A DNA stretch of 64,000 bases from an uncultured Spirochaetales bacterium (GCA_949285785.1 CASEAG010000002.1:124001-188000), one strand, 5' to 3'. Shown: positions 8,014 through 16,342, numbered from the stretch's first letter. The notes: generated from the letters alone by a model not told the origin. A program made the numbers and translations.

Positions 8014-8372
8014 ACGACAGGATGCTTTCGATGAAGCTTTCGACCGTATATCCTCTGCTGGTCGCCAAGGCGGAGAGAAAGGGTCGGACGAAGGACGAGG
8101 TCGACACGATATTCTCCACGGTCCTCGGATACGACAGGAATGCTCTGGCCCGCATGGTCGGCAGCGACATCGACTACGGTACGTTCATCTCCTCGGCACC
8201 TCGCAGGGACGATGCCCATCTGGCAGTGGGAGGGAGCATCTGCGGTGTGAGGCTCGAGTCGATCGAGGACGATACTGTCAGACGCATCCGTGTCCTGGAC
8301 AAGCTCGTGGACGACCTGGCCAAGGGCCGTCCACTGGAGCGTCTCCTGGCCGCATTCGGCTACTCGGTATAG
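8010..8372 (+). CDS. DUF2200 family protein
   Basis: 120 residues. ATG 8010 lies 5 nt after a strong AAGGAGG (7998-8004) and overlaps the glycosylase stop. The family pattern is clear: STVYPLLVAKAERKGRTKDEVD, LGYD, SICGVRLESIED, RIRVLDKLVDDLAKGRPLERLL. No function is known for DUF2200. The 3' end overlaps the convergent hydrolase gene by 13 nt, leaving no room for a normal terminator. Confidence 0.85.
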   Translation: MNDRMLSMKLSTVYPLLVAKAERKGRTKDEVDTIFSTVLGYDRNALARMVGSDIDYGTFISSAPRRDDAHLAVGGSICGVRLESIEDDTVRRIRVLDKLVDDLAKGRPLERLLAAFGYSV

Positions 8373-9121
8373 TTCCAGATTCCGAACAGCCACCTTGTCG
8401 CCTCGTCCACCCAGGTGGCGAAGACCGGGTTGACGATGCCCACCTCGGCGGTGCCGGTGCTCGTGCCATGGCGCGCCGATGGATAGACGTGCAGCTCGAA
8501 GGGGACTGCGCATCCGGCCAGGGCGGAGGCGAAGAGCAGACTGTTCTCCACGGGGACCGTCGCATCATCCGCGCTGTGGAAGATGAAGGTCGGGGCGCAG
8601 GAGGTTTTCACACGCTTCTCGAGACTGTACAGCTCACGTTCCTCCCCGTTGCGGCACAGCATGTCGAATGAGCCTTTGTGAGCCTTTTCCCCGCTTGTGA
8701 TCACGGGATAGCCGAGGATCATGGCGCTGATGTTCCGGCTGTCCCTCAGCGTGGCGTAGCTTGCCGCGAGGTGTCCGCCTGCGGAGAAGCCGATCAGTGC
8801 AATCATCGCCGGGTCTATTCCATACGTGTCCGCATTGTGCACGAGATGGTCCACCAGCGCCTCCAGCGTGTCGACGGGCTTCTCCCTGGATATGTCATCT
8901 CCCACAGGGTAGTGGAGGGTGAACGTGTTCACGCCACGCGACAGGAAGCGCAGCGCGACAGGGTCGGCCTCCCTAGCCGACACGTGGTTGTAGCCGCCGC
9001 CGGGTATGACGATGAGCGCCCCGTGGCGTGGATGCAGGCCTCCGAAGGTGGAGAGGTCGTCGTTGATGTATGCCGTGACGCGGCTGGACAGCCGTCCGAC
9101 TGTGAACTCGAGTCTTCTCAT
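8360..9121 (-). CDS. alpha/beta-hydrolase, acetyl-esterase/xylanase-esterase type
   Basis: 253 residues. The nucleophile elbow is GFSAGGH, the acid Asp lies in HSADDATVP and the His in SARHGTS; an oxyanion PGGGY motif lies early. This is the layout of short acetyl esterases often involved in deacetylating sugars, but the substrate cannot be read. No signal peptide from ATG 9121. A longer in-frame extension to 9238 would pass through the promoter and is rejected. -10 TAGGAT ends 7 nt before the ATG, so the mRNA is probably leaderless. Confidence 0.82.
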   Translation of the reverse strand: MRRLEFTVGRLSSRVTAYINDDLSTFGGLHPRHGALIVIPGGGYNHVSAREADPVALRFLSRGVNTFTLHYPVGDDISREKPVDTLEALVDHLVHNADTYGIDPAMIALIGFSAGGHLAASYATLRDSRNISAMILGYPVITSGEKAHKGSFDMLCRNGEERELYSLEKRVKTSCAPTFIFHSADDATVPVENSLLFASALAGCAVPFELHVYPSARHGTSTGTAEVGIVNPVFATWVDEATRWLFGIWNYTE

Positions 9122-9128
9122 GCTGGAT

Positions 9129-9177
9129 ATCCTAACCGGTGCGCCATGTTCACGCAAAGCCTCTTTTGGATTATATT
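9129..9177. promoter_or_regulatory. overlapping divergent promoters of hydrolase and uvrC
   Basis: Minus strand: TTGCGT (9152-9157), 17 nt, TAGGAT (9129-9134), 7 nt to the hydrolase ATG. Plus strand: TTCACG (9149-9154), 17 nt, TATATT (9172-9177), 14 nt to the uvrC ATG. The two -35 elements overlap by 3 bp, so both cannot be occupied at once. Confidence 0.6.
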
Positions 9178-9191
9178 TCCTCCACAGGACC

Positions 9192-10967
9192 ATGAGTGCA
9201 AAGGACCAGGCGCATGCCCTGCCGGAGAGACCCGGCATCTACATGATGAAGGACAGCGAGGACAAGGTGATCTACGTGGGCAAGGCCAAGAACCTTCGCC
9301 GCCGGGTCTCCAGCTACTTCCTGCCCAACCGCGATGCCAAGACCAGTGCGCTCGTGGGCAGGATCGACCACATCGACTACATGATCACGGGCAACGAGTA
9401 CGAGGCTCTCGTGCTCGAGAACAACCTGATCAAGAAGTACAACCCCCATTACAACATACTGCTCAAGGACGGTAAGAGCTACCCGATGATAAAGATCACG
9501 TCGGAACGTTTCCCGCGCGTGTACAAGACGCGTCGCATAATCGACGACGGCTCGTCCTATTACGGCCCGTTCTCCGCAACCGGGGCGCTGGAGACATACC
9601 TCGATCTGATCAGGGCGAACTATCCCCTGCGTCTATGTTCCGGCCCGATCGAGAGGCACAGGACGCCCTGTCTGTACTACCACATCCACAAGTGTCCCGG
9701 CCCCTGTATAGGCATGATAGACGAGAAGACCTACCAGGGCTATGTGGATGAGATCCGGGACTTCCTGTGCGGCAACGACGTGTCTCTCGTGGCCAGGCTG
9801 GAGAAGGAGATGAAGCAGGATGCCCGCGAGCTCAGATTCGAGGAGGCGGCACGCAAGAGGGACTTCATAGCCGCCCTGGAGAGCATAGGCAAGGCCCAGA
9901 GCGTCGAGAGCGCACTGACCAGTGACAGCCGCGACTACGCAGCCGTCGCACTGCGCGGAAGCCTGTGCACTGTCGCGATCATCCAGCTCAGGGACGGGCG
10001 CGTGATAGGAAAGGCCCTGTACCGTGCCGAGACGTTCTCGGACGAGACCGAGGTCCTTCTCAGCTTCCTGGTGCAGTACTACAGCGACGGAAGCAACCTT
10101 CCCAGCGAGCTGTACGTCAACCAGGAGATCGACTCCAGCCTCATCGCGGACTATTTCCGCAAGGAGCTGGGCGTGCCGCTGTTCATAGGCTTCCCGAAGG
10201 ACGGCAGGCACTACCGCATTCTGCGCATGGCCGAGGTCAATGCCGCCGAGGATGTCGACAAGCGTCTGGGGCGGATCGACAACGCCGATGCGCTATCCCG
10301 CTTGGCCGAGCTGATCGGGCTGGACCACAGCCCGGTGTACATCGAGGGCTTCGACATCGCCCAGCTTGCCGGGAAATACACCACGGCCAGCCTGATCGTC
10401 TTCAGGAACGGCAACCCCAGCGTGAAGGAGTACAGACGTTTCAACATGAAGACCCTTGATGGAAGAATAGACGACTTCCAGTCCATGAGGGAGGCGGTCA
10501 GCCGGCGCTATTCCCGCCTGTACAACGAGGAGAGGCCCATGCCGGATCTGGTCATGGTCGATGGTGGAAAGGGACAGGTGCATGTCGCCGTGGACGAGCT
10601 GGAGGCGCTGGGACTTGATCACATCCCCGTCGTGGGACTTGCGGAGCGCAACGAGGAGATCGTGTTCCCGGACGACAGGCCCAACCTCGTCCTGGACAAG
10701 GCCGATCCTGCGCTGCGCATCCTGATCGCGCTCAGGGACGAGTGCCATCGCTTCGCCACCAGCGCCAACCAGCGCATGAGAAGCCGTGATGCAGGATTCG
10801 CCCTCCTGCAGTCGATCGAGGGCGTCGGCCGGAAGAGGGCCGAGAGGATAATGAAGGAGTGCGGATCGGTGGAAGGGGTCCTCATGCTGGATGCCAGGGA
10901 CCTCGCCTCGAAGTGTTCAGTCCCGCTCGTCGTGGCCCAGAGAATCATCAAACAGCTCACGCTCTAG
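9192..10967 (+). CDS. uvrC: excinuclease ABC subunit C
   Basis: 591 residues. UvrC makes both incisions in nucleotide-excision repair with UvrA and UvrB. Visible domains: the N-terminal GIY-YIG nuclease (PGIYMMKD...IYVGKAKNLRRR), a Cys-containing region (CLYYHIHKCPGPC), a UVR motif near residue 200, the RNase-H-like second nuclease (FDIAQLAG, MVDGGKGQV), and terminal helix-hairpin-helix motifs (IEGVGRKRAERIM). ATG 9192 is chosen to fit the family N-terminus. The 3' end overlaps convergent holA by 51 nt. Confidence 0.97.
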   Translation: MSAKDQAHALPERPGIYMMKDSEDKVIYVGKAKNLRRRVSSYFLPNRDAKTSALVGRIDHIDYMITGNEYEALVLENNLIKKYNPHYNILLKDGKSYPMIKITSERFPRVYKTRRIIDDGSSYYGPFSATGALETYLDLIRANYPLRLCSGPIERHRTPCLYYHIHKCPGPCIGMIDEKTYQGYVDEIRDFLCGNDVSLVARLEKEMKQDARELRFEEAARKRDFIAALESIGKAQSVESALTSDSRDYAAVALRGSLCTVAIIQLRDGRVIGKALYRAETFSDETEVLLSFLVQYYSDGSNLPSELYVNQEIDSSLIADYFRKELGVPLFIGFPKDGRHYRILRMAEVNAAEDVDKRLGRIDNADALSRLAELIGLDHSPVYIEGFDIAQLAGKYTTASLIVFRNGNPSVKEYRRFNMKTLDGRIDDFQSMREAVSRRYSRLYNEERPMPDLVMVDGGKGQVHVAVDELEALGLDHIPVVGLAERNEEIVFPDDRPNLVLDKADPALRILIALRDECHRFATSANQRMRSRDAGFALLQSIEGVGRKRAERIMKECGSVEGVLMLDARDLASKCSVPLVVAQRIIKQLTL

Positions 10968-11999
10968 CTTCAGCGTGGTGGATCTCCCCTTGCCCTCGAT
11001 TATCGTGTAGAGCATCATCTCCAGGACTAGTGCCACCTCGTCGCCTCCTGCGCTCTTGACGGCTATGTCCATCGAGTCCAGATAGGAGATTATCCTTGCG
11101 CAGTCCTCGAGCGAGTATATGTCCCTTGCACTGCGGAAGGTCTGCTTGTCGCGTACGGTCCTTATCCCTCGTGTCACTCCTGACGATGACAGGGCGCTGG
11201 CGTTCTCGAAGGCCTTCTCCTCTCCGGCCTGTGCATTCAGCGTCAGGAAGCTCTCAAGCAGGCGGAACTGCCTGAGCAGTATGCTTACGATCGACATGTA
11301 GCCGCGGCTGTCCGTGACCAGAATCCTCCTGAGACATGACAGGGAGCGGACAAGATCCCCCTTCGCGACCTGTGCAAAGAGCGTGAAGCCGTCCTCGCTG
11401 CGGGTGTGGCTCACGTAGGATGCTATGTCCTCGAGCTGGATCGTGCCTCCGGCCCCCTTCCGCTCCAGGTCCAGGAATAGGACGAGCTGCGAGCATGTGT
11501 CCTTCATCGCCTGGGTGTTGTTGTCGATCATGTCGAGGATGTAGCGGATGGCATCCGGGACGATCTGGTAGCCGGCCTTGCGGAAGAAGCCCCTGATCCA
11601 GTCCTGCTTGCGGTTCTCGAACAGCTCCCAGAACGTGATGATGTCCTCCTTCCTCAGCGCCTTCGTGATGGGGGCCGGCAGGGAGTAGGCGGATTCCGAC
11701 GACAGGACCACCAGCTGGGATGGCAGTCCGGAGTCGTCTGATGCATAGCGCACGATGAGCCTGTTGACAGGGCTGTCCTTCCTGAGCTGCTCGTAGTGCT
11801 TGAGGACGACCAGAGTGAATGACGAGAACAGGGAAGGGGAGAAGAGCGCCTCCTCCAGGGAGGATGCGTCCACATCGAATGCGAACAGCTGCACTGTCTC
11901 CATGTCGGGGTGAAGCGATTTCAGCCGCTGCCTCTCTCCTTCAAGCCAGGTCTGCTTCTCTCCCTCCTCGCTTCCCATGAGGAACCTAACGTCTGCCAT
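10917..11999 (-). CDS. holA: DNA polymerase III delta subunit
   Basis: 360 residues of the clamp-loader delta subunit, which opens the sliding clamp. The N-terminus (VRFLMGSEEGEKQTWLEGE) and the AAA+-like organisation without a functional P-loop fit the family, as does the helical C-terminal collar domain (LEDCARIISYLDSMDIAVKS). The start overlaps the end of the LexA-like gene by 14 nt, placing it last in the hprK-hpr-lexA-like-holA transcript. The last 51 nt overlap uvrC. Confidence 0.88.
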   Translation of the reverse strand: MADVRFLMGSEEGEKQTWLEGERQRLKSLHPDMETVQLFAFDVDASSLEEALFSPSLFSSFTLVVLKHYEQLRKDSPVNRLIVRYASDDSGLPSQLVVLSSESAYSLPAPITKALRKEDIITFWELFENRKQDWIRGFFRKAGYQIVPDAIRYILDMIDNNTQAMKDTCSQLVLFLDLERKGAGGTIQLEDIASYVSHTRSEDGFTLFAQVAKGDLVRSLSCLRRILVTDSRGYMSIVSILLRQFRLLESFLTLNAQAGEEKAFENASALSSSGVTRGIRTVRDKQTFRSARDIYSLEDCARIISYLDSMDIAVKSAGGDEVALVLEMMLYTIIEGKGRSTTLKLERELFDDSLGHDERD

Positions 12000-12597
12000 A
12001 GAACCTCAGCATGGCGTGGGCGACCGCATGTATGCGGACCTCCACGCAGTATATGTTGCCGACATCGTCGCAGCCGGCCTGGAGCTCGGTGCGTCCGTAG
12101 ATGCGCATGTACTTCCTCAGTACCATCCCCTCCCCATCGCTGGGGGTTGCCAGGACGATGTCCCCGCTTCTGGCCTCGTCCGTCTTGCGGAAGACGATGT
12201 AGTCCCCCTTCCTGATGCCTTCGTTGATCATGCCGTTGGTATCTATGCGCATGGCGAAGAAGATCTGCCCGTGGCGCAGTCTCAGCGCCGAGATGTTCAG
12301 CTCCTCCTTGCTGCGTCTGCGGCCTTCCAGGTATTCCGTCTCCCCGAAGAGCGGTACGGTCACGATGCCGGGTCGCTGCTCCTCCCATTTGCGCAGCGCT
12401 ATGCTGCGCGCCGAGTGGTCCCTGGTGGACAGCATGCCCTTCTTCTGAAGCGCATGGACATGGTACCAGGCCGCGGGGTCGGTGAAACCGAAGTGCGATG
12501 CGATTTCGTTCAGGGAAGGGCTGGTGTTGTTCTTCGCGTTGTATTCGGTGATGAAATCCAGCACCTCGCGTTGTCTGTCAGTCAGTTCCTTTGCCAT
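11986..12597 (-). CDS. LexA-like repressor without autocleavage residues
   Basis: 203 residues. The N-terminal 65 are a good LexA winged helix (LTDRQREVLDFI, PSLNEIASHFGF, ALQKKGML). The C-terminal S24-like fold is present (RKGDYIVFRK, SGDIVLATPSDGE), but the catalytic Ser of the GDSM motif is Gly (TNGM), the TVKRL lysine position reads VLRKY, and the Ala-Gly cleavage site is absent (VPLFGETEYL). It should therefore bind DNA without RecA-triggered self-cleavage. ATG 12597 is the family-like start. It overlaps hpr by 20 nt and holA by 14 nt. Confidence 0.8.
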   Translation of the reverse strand: MAKELTDRQREVLDFITEYNAKNNTSPSLNEIASHFGFTDPAAWYHVHALQKKGMLSTRDHSARSIALRKWEEQRPGIVTVPLFGETEYLEGRRRSKEELNISALRLRHGQIFFAMRIDTNGMINEGIRKGDYIVFRKTDEARSGDIVLATPSDGEGMVLRKYMRIYGRTELQAGCDDVGNIYCVEVRIHAVAHAMLRFYGRR

Positions 12598-12859
12598 CGG
12601 GGATGAACCTCTCCTTGAAAAGCCGCTGCATGGCATCCATCAGCTCGGCCTCGTCGTCGCCGTCGCACAGGCATGTGAGACGGGTCCTGTATGTGGCGCC
12701 CAGGGTTATGATGCCCATGACGGACTTGGCGTTCACCTTCATGGTGTCCTTGATGAAGAATATGTCGGAACGATAGGCCGAAGCAACCTTGACGATCTGC
12801 GTCGCCGGTCTGGCATGGATGCCGGCCCTGTTCTCCACGACGAGCTCTCTCTCTATCAT
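12578..12859 (-). CDS. ptsH: HPr phosphocarrier protein
   Basis: 93 residues. His15, the PEP-dependent phosphorylation site, sits in NRAGIHARPAT, and Ser46, the target of HPr kinase, in VNAKSVMGI. Both are intact, so the protein can act in sugar phosphotransfer and in catabolite regulation. It overlaps hprK by 4 nt and the LexA-like gene by 20 nt. No sugar-specific PTS component is seen in the window, so its role here may be mainly regulatory. The extra ~6 residues at the C-terminus are not conserved in HPr. Confidence 0.95.
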   Translation of the reverse strand: MIERELVVENRAGIHARPATQIVKVASAYRSDIFFIKDTMKVNAKSVMGIITLGATYRTRLTCLCDGDDEAELMDAMQRLFKERFIPDGKGTD

Positions 12860-13848
12860 CGTGTCGGCCCCTCGTCTATCTCGGTGTTGTAGTACATCTC
12901 GCGTGTGGCCTCGCTTTCCAGCCAGCTCATCACGCCGCGGTCGAAGTCCCTGGCGCTGTAGAAGCCCTGCTTCTTCAGCCTCTCGTTCATCGCCGCCGTC
13001 TCGATCAGGATGGGGATGTTGCGTCCAGGCTTGACCGGAATCTCGACGCGTGGGATTTTCACGCCCAGCAGCTCGCTCTGGAGACTGTCTCCGATGTGGT
13101 CGTAGTCCTTGCCGTCGACCCACTTCTCCAGATGGACCGAGAGCTGGACCTGCTTCTTGTCCCTGATGGCGCCTACGCCGTACATGTTGGCCACGTTTAT
13201 GATCCCCAGGCCTCTGAGCTCCATGTGATGGGCGAACATCGGATTCTCACCACTGCCCACCAGATACGCGTCGGAAATGTTCTTCAGCCTGACCGTATCG
13301 TCGCTGATCAGGCGATGGCCGCGTGCGATGAGTTCGAGTGCCGTCTCGCTCTTGCCGACTCCGGCGTCTCCCGTGATGAGGACGCCGATTCCGAATACCT
13401 CGACCAGCACCCCATGTATGGTCTCGGTCCTGGCGAAGACCTCGTCCAGGATGCTGTATGCGCGCCTGGAGAAGTCGGACGAGCTCAGGTCCGTGACCAG
13501 AAGGGCCACCGCATGCCGCTCGGCCATCTCGACGATGCTCTGCGACGGTCTGCCACCGCCGGAGAACACACAGCAGGGGATCGTCGTGGAGAGGATCCTG
13601 TCGACCGCAGCCAGGTCGCCCTTGTCCTCCAGCAGCCTGAGGTAAGACTGCTCTCCGGCACCGAAGAGCTGTATGCTGGAGTTGTTGAAGTCGACGAAGT
13701 AGCCGGAAAGTGGCAGACCGGGGCGCGAGATCATGGCGCTCGACAGTTTCCTGGACAGCCCGCTCCTGCCGGCGATGCACTTCAGTCTCAGGTGGTTGTG
13801 CTCCTTCAGGTCCAGATCCAGAAGGTCAAGTACTGTGAAGTCCTGCAT
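12856..13848 (-). CDS. hprK: HPr kinase/phosphorylase
   Basis: 330 residues. It phosphorylates and dephosphorylates HPr at Ser46 in response to ATP, pyrophosphate and fructose bisphosphate. The P-loop GDAGVGKS is near residue 160, preceded by GIGVLIT and followed by LISDD; the HprK signature MELRGLGIINV is intact. The N-terminal ~130 residues form the second family domain. A TAGACT -10 ends 6 nt before the ATG, with no convincing -35, so a leaderless transcript is possible. First gene of a tightly coupled four-gene operon. Confidence 0.95.
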   Translation of the reverse strand: MQDFTVLDLLDLDLKEHNHLRLKCIAGRSGLSRKLSSAMISRPGLPLSGYFVDFNNSSIQLFGAGEQSYLRLLEDKGDLAAVDRILSTTIPCCVFSGGGRPSQSIVEMAERHAVALLVTDLSSSDFSRRAYSILDEVFARTETIHGVLVEVFGIGVLITGDAGVGKSETALELIARGHRLISDDTVRLKNISDAYLVGSGENPMFAHHMELRGLGIINVANMYGVGAIRDKKQVQLSVHLEKWVDGKDYDHIGDSLQSELLGVKIPRVEIPVKPGRNIPILIETAAMNERLKKQGFYSARDFDRGVMSWLESEATREMYYNTEIDEGPTR

Positions 13849-13854
13849 GTCTCC

Positions 13855-13860
13855 AGTCTA
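13855..13860 (-). promoter_or_regulatory. possible -10 of the hprK operon
   Basis: TAGACT on the minus strand, 6 nt before the hprK start. No good -35 is visible at 16-18 nt. The assignment rests on similarity of position to other leaderless-type promoters in the window. Confidence 0.35.
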
Positions 13861-13912
13861 GATGAATTCCGCAAAATAATCATCACTTGACTTGGTGCGC
13901 GCGCGAGGGATA

Positions 13913-13985
13913 TTGACCAACATGGCGTCAAGTCGGTATTCTGACCAGGCTGGTCTGATGACCGGCGCAAAATCGTTTCGGAGGG
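13913..13985 (+). promoter_or_regulatory. rpsD promoter and leader
   Basis: TTGACC (13913-13918), 18 nt, TATTCT (13937-13942) is one candidate; an upstream TTGACT (13887-13892) is another. The leader carries a small hairpin (ACCAG-G-CTGGT) and ends with GGAGGG at 13980-13985, 9 nt before the ATG. A role for S4 feedback is possible but not shown. Confidence 0.45.
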
Positions 13986-13994
13986 TTAAGTCTG

Positions 13995-14588
13995 ATGGCA
14001 AGAAACATGTCGCCTAGATTTAAGCAGTGCAGAAGACTTGGCGTGAATGTATGTGGTCACCCCAAGGCGATGAAGAGGGCAGGTTCTCCCGCCTTCGCAA
14101 AGAGGAGAAAGCCTACTGAGTACAGTAAGCAGCTCACGGAGAAGCAGAAGCTCAAGGCATACTACGGTGTGCTCGAGAAGCAGCTTCACCACTATTACGA
14201 GAAGGCTCTCAAGAGCACGATGATGACCGGTGATGCACTCGTCATCCAGCTCGAGACGAGACTCGACAACTGCGTGTACCGCATCGGATTCGGCAACTCG
14301 ATCCGCCTTGCACGCCAGCTCGTCTCCCATGGCCACATTCTCGTGAACGGAAAGAAGGTCGACATTCCTTCCTACGAAGTGAAGGTCGGCGATGTCATCT
14401 CCCTGAAGGAGAAGTCCAGGAAGAACGAGTTCTTCAAGGACTGCTTCCTCGGCCACCCCGCGTTCAATCTTCCCTATTTCGAGAAGAACGACGAGGAGTT
14501 CAGCGGAAAGCTCGCAAGGCTTCCCGAGAGGCATGAGATTCCAATCGAGGTCAACGACCAGTACGTGGTCGAGTACTACAGCAAGTAA
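13995..14588 (+). CDS. rpsD: 30S ribosomal protein S4
   Basis: 197 residues. S4 nucleates assembly of the 30S body by binding 16S rRNA. The N-terminal basic region with two cysteines ([13 protein letters not shown]) is followed by the S4 RNA-binding domain ([39 protein letters not shown]) whose hallmark is easily recognised. It stands alone here with its own promoter and a strong Shine-Dalgarno, not inside the alpha operon. Downstream come three hairpins, the last a clear terminator. Confidence 0.97.
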   Translation: MARNMSPRFKQCRRLGVNVCGHPKAMKRAGSPAFAKRRKPTEYSKQLTEKQKLKAYYGVLEKQLHHYYEKALKSTMMTGDALVIQLETRLDNCVYRIGFGNSIRLARQLVSHGHILVNGKKVDIPSYEVKVGDVISLKEKSRKNEFFKDCFLGHPAFNLPYFEKNDEEFSGKLARLPERHEIPIEVNDQYVVEYYSK

Positions 14589-14641
14589 CCGCTGACGTCT
14601 TCGAGTCCTGGAGGCCGGACACATACACGGCATCCTGTGAT

Positions 14642-14718
14642 CTCCTCCGGCATTCCCATCAAGGAGGAGGATAGAAATACCTGTGATGCGCTTGCGGCTC
14701 CCTCGAAGGAAGCGCATC
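14642..14718 (+). other. two hairpins downstream of rpsD (possible structured RNA)
   Basis: CTCCTCC (14642-14648) pairs with GGAGGAG (14663-14669), and GATGCGCTT (14685-14693) pairs perfectly with AAGCGCATC (14710-14718). Neither has a T-run, so they are not ordinary terminators. Together with the terminator at 14749 they form a ~140-nt structured 3' region of unknown role. No known RNA family core was recognised. Confidence 0.4.
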
Positions 14719-14748
14719 GGACGAGAAGACGCGTCAGGTCAGTTGCAG

Positions 14749-14786
14749 GACCGGTTCAGGAGATGTTCCAGAACCGGTCTTTTTCT
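14749..14786 (+). terminator. rho-independent terminator after rpsD
   Basis: GACCGGTTC / GAACCGGTC, a perfect 9-bp stem with a 13-nt loop, followed by TTTTTCTT. Confidence 0.88.
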
Positions 14787-14830
14787 TGTCTCCGTTGACC
14801 GGAAACCTTTGTTCTGCCAGTATTCCCTCA

Positions 14831-15364
14831 ATGGACAGGAACGACATCCTCTCCCTGCTGGACGACAGGGGCATCGACTACGGAATCACGCTTCACGAGG
14901 CCGTGTTCGACATGGCCGGCTCCGCACTGCTCGACCTTCCTCATCCGCAGTGTGTGGCGAAGAACCTCTTTGTGCATGACGAGGGCAGGAGGAACTGGTA
15001 TCTGCTGTGTATCAAGGGAGACAAGAGGGTCGACCTCAAGGCGTTCAGGAGACAGGAGGGAACCAGGTCCCTGTCCTTCGCATCCGCCATGGAACTGGAC
15101 GAACATCTACACCTGCCTGCAGGCTCCGTCACTCCGCTGGGCCTGCTCAACGACGAGACCCGGACCGTCGTCCTGTATTTCGACGAGGACTTCCGTGAAG
15201 GTGAGGGAATCGTCGGTGTCCACCCGAATGACAACACGGCCACTGTGTGGCTTAACTGGCGCGATCTGACGGACCTGCTCGCTTCGCAGGGATGTACGAT
15301 CCACGTATGCCATATGCCGGGTGAAGGGGTGGAAACGGCTCCTGGAACAGGCGATTTGAGTTGA
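14831..15364 (+). CDS. YbaK/ProX-type aminoacyl-tRNA deacylase
   Basis: 177 residues of the YbaK/prolyl-tRNA-editing fold (PrdX/ProXp type), which hydrolyses mischarged aminoacyl-tRNAs in trans. Recognisable pieces are CVAKNLFVHD, WYLLCIKGDKRVDLKAF, LHLPAGSVTPLGLLND and the GVHPNDNTATVWL C-terminal motif with its GxxP and N residues. The ATG at 14831 matches the family start; there is no Shine-Dalgarno, and a weak -10 lies within 10 nt, so this may be another short-leader transcript. It is followed by the Pho-box region. Confidence 0.85.
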   Translation: MDRNDILSLLDDRGIDYGITLHEAVFDMAGSALLDLPHPQCVAKNLFVHDEGRRNWYLLCIKGDKRVDLKAFRRQEGTRSLSFASAMELDEHLHLPAGSVTPLGLLNDETRTVVLYFDEDFREGEGIVGVHPNDNTATVWLNWRDLTDLLASQGCTIHVCHMPGEGVETAPGTGDLS

Positions 15365-15368
15365 AAAG

Positions 15369-15469
15369 CATTTCACAATCCAGATAACTCGTTATATTGC
15401 AAGCGCTTTTTCATTTTACATCCATTTTACACAAGTGGCTGTGAGCATTTCACATACCGCCAATAGAGT
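15369..15469 (+). promoter_or_regulatory. Pho-box-like repeat array and pstS promoter
   Basis: Four copies of CATTTYACA at 15369, 15412, 15423 and 15446. The middle pair is spaced exactly 11 bp, the spacing of PhoB half-sites, and the last copy lies 23 bp on. Nine nt after the last copy is TAGAGT (15464-15469), the usual arrangement in which a PhoB site replaces the -35. The phoB gene is in the same operon. Confidence 0.7.
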
Positions 15470-15515
15470 ATGGGCAAAACCAAGGAAAGAGATTTCCACT
15501 CAGGAGAAAGAGAAA

Positions 15516-16325
15516 ATGAAAAAGATTCTTGCTATTGCTCTTGTCGCTCTCCTCGCAGCCGGCTTCGCCTTTGCCGGCGGTTCCAGCGAAGAGACCCAGA
15601 TCGTGTCCACTGATGGATCCACCTCCATGGAGTCCGTCATCGGATCTCTTGCCGAAGCATTCATGAACGAGAACCCCGCAATCTCCGTCACATACAACCC
15701 CACCGGCTCCGGTAGCGGCATCACGGCCGTCAGCGAGGGCAGGTGCGACATCGGCCTTGCATCCCGTGCACTGAAGGTCGAGGAGATCGAGAGCGGCCTC
15801 ACCGAGACCATTCTCGCCTTGGACGGAATCGCGATCATCGTCAACAACGCAAACCCTGTCAGCGACCTCACCGTCGAGCAGATTGCGGACATCTATACCG
15901 GAAAGATCTCCAACTGGGCCGAGGTCGGCGGCAACGACGGACCGATCGTCCTGATCGGACGTGAGGCCGGAAGCGGCACGAGGGACGGCTTCGAGTCCAT
16001 CACCGGAACCGAGGACCTGTGCCAGTACCGCCAGGAGCTGACGAGCACAGGTGATGTCATCACCACCGTCTCCACAAACCCCAACGCGATCGGCTACGCC
16101 TCCCTGTCCGCGGTCAGCGACAACGTCAAGACCGTCCTGGTCAACGGCGTCGCCCCCAGCGAGGAGACCGTCCTCAGCGGTGACTACCTGATCCAGAGAC
16201 CCTTCGTCATGGCCACCAGAAGCGGCGAGGCTCTCAGCGATGCGGCTCAGAAGTTCTTCGACTACGCCCTCTCCAGCGAGGCTGCTCCGATCATCACCGG
16301 TGCAGGTGCAGTGCCTCTCAACTAA
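15516..16325 (+). CDS. pstS: phosphate ABC transporter substrate-binding protein
   Basis: 269 residues, secreted: residues 1-20 are a signal peptide ending AFAGG. The mature protein has the phosphate-binding motifs STDGSTSMESVIG, NPTGSGSGI, GLASRAL, and GREAGSGTRDGFE. It captures inorganic phosphate in the periplasm for PstCA. ATG 15516 follows AGGAGAAAG; an in-frame upstream extension would fall inside the Pho boxes and is rejected. It is the most upstream gene and is separated from pstC by two hairpins, which usually makes pstS the best expressed gene of such operons. Confidence 0.95.
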   Translation: MKKILAIALVALLAAGFAFAGGSSEETQIVSTDGSTSMESVIGSLAEAFMNENPAISVTYNPTGSGSGITAVSEGRCDIGLASRALKVEEIESGLTETILALDGIAIIVNNANPVSDLTVEQIADIYTGKISNWAEVGGNDGPIVLIGREAGSGTRDGFESITGTEDLCQYRQELTSTGDVITTVSTNPNAIGYASLSAVSDNVKTVLVNGVAPSEETVLSGDYLIQRPFVMATRSGEALSDAAQKFFDYALSSEAAPIITGAGAVPLN

Positions 16326-16342
16326 GGGGAATGGACGATCAT

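Noticed and set aside
14589-14786. SRP RNA, T-box leader or 6S RNA downstream of rpsD
   Set aside because: The conserved cores of these RNAs are not present; only a short CAGGTCAG-like match was seen.
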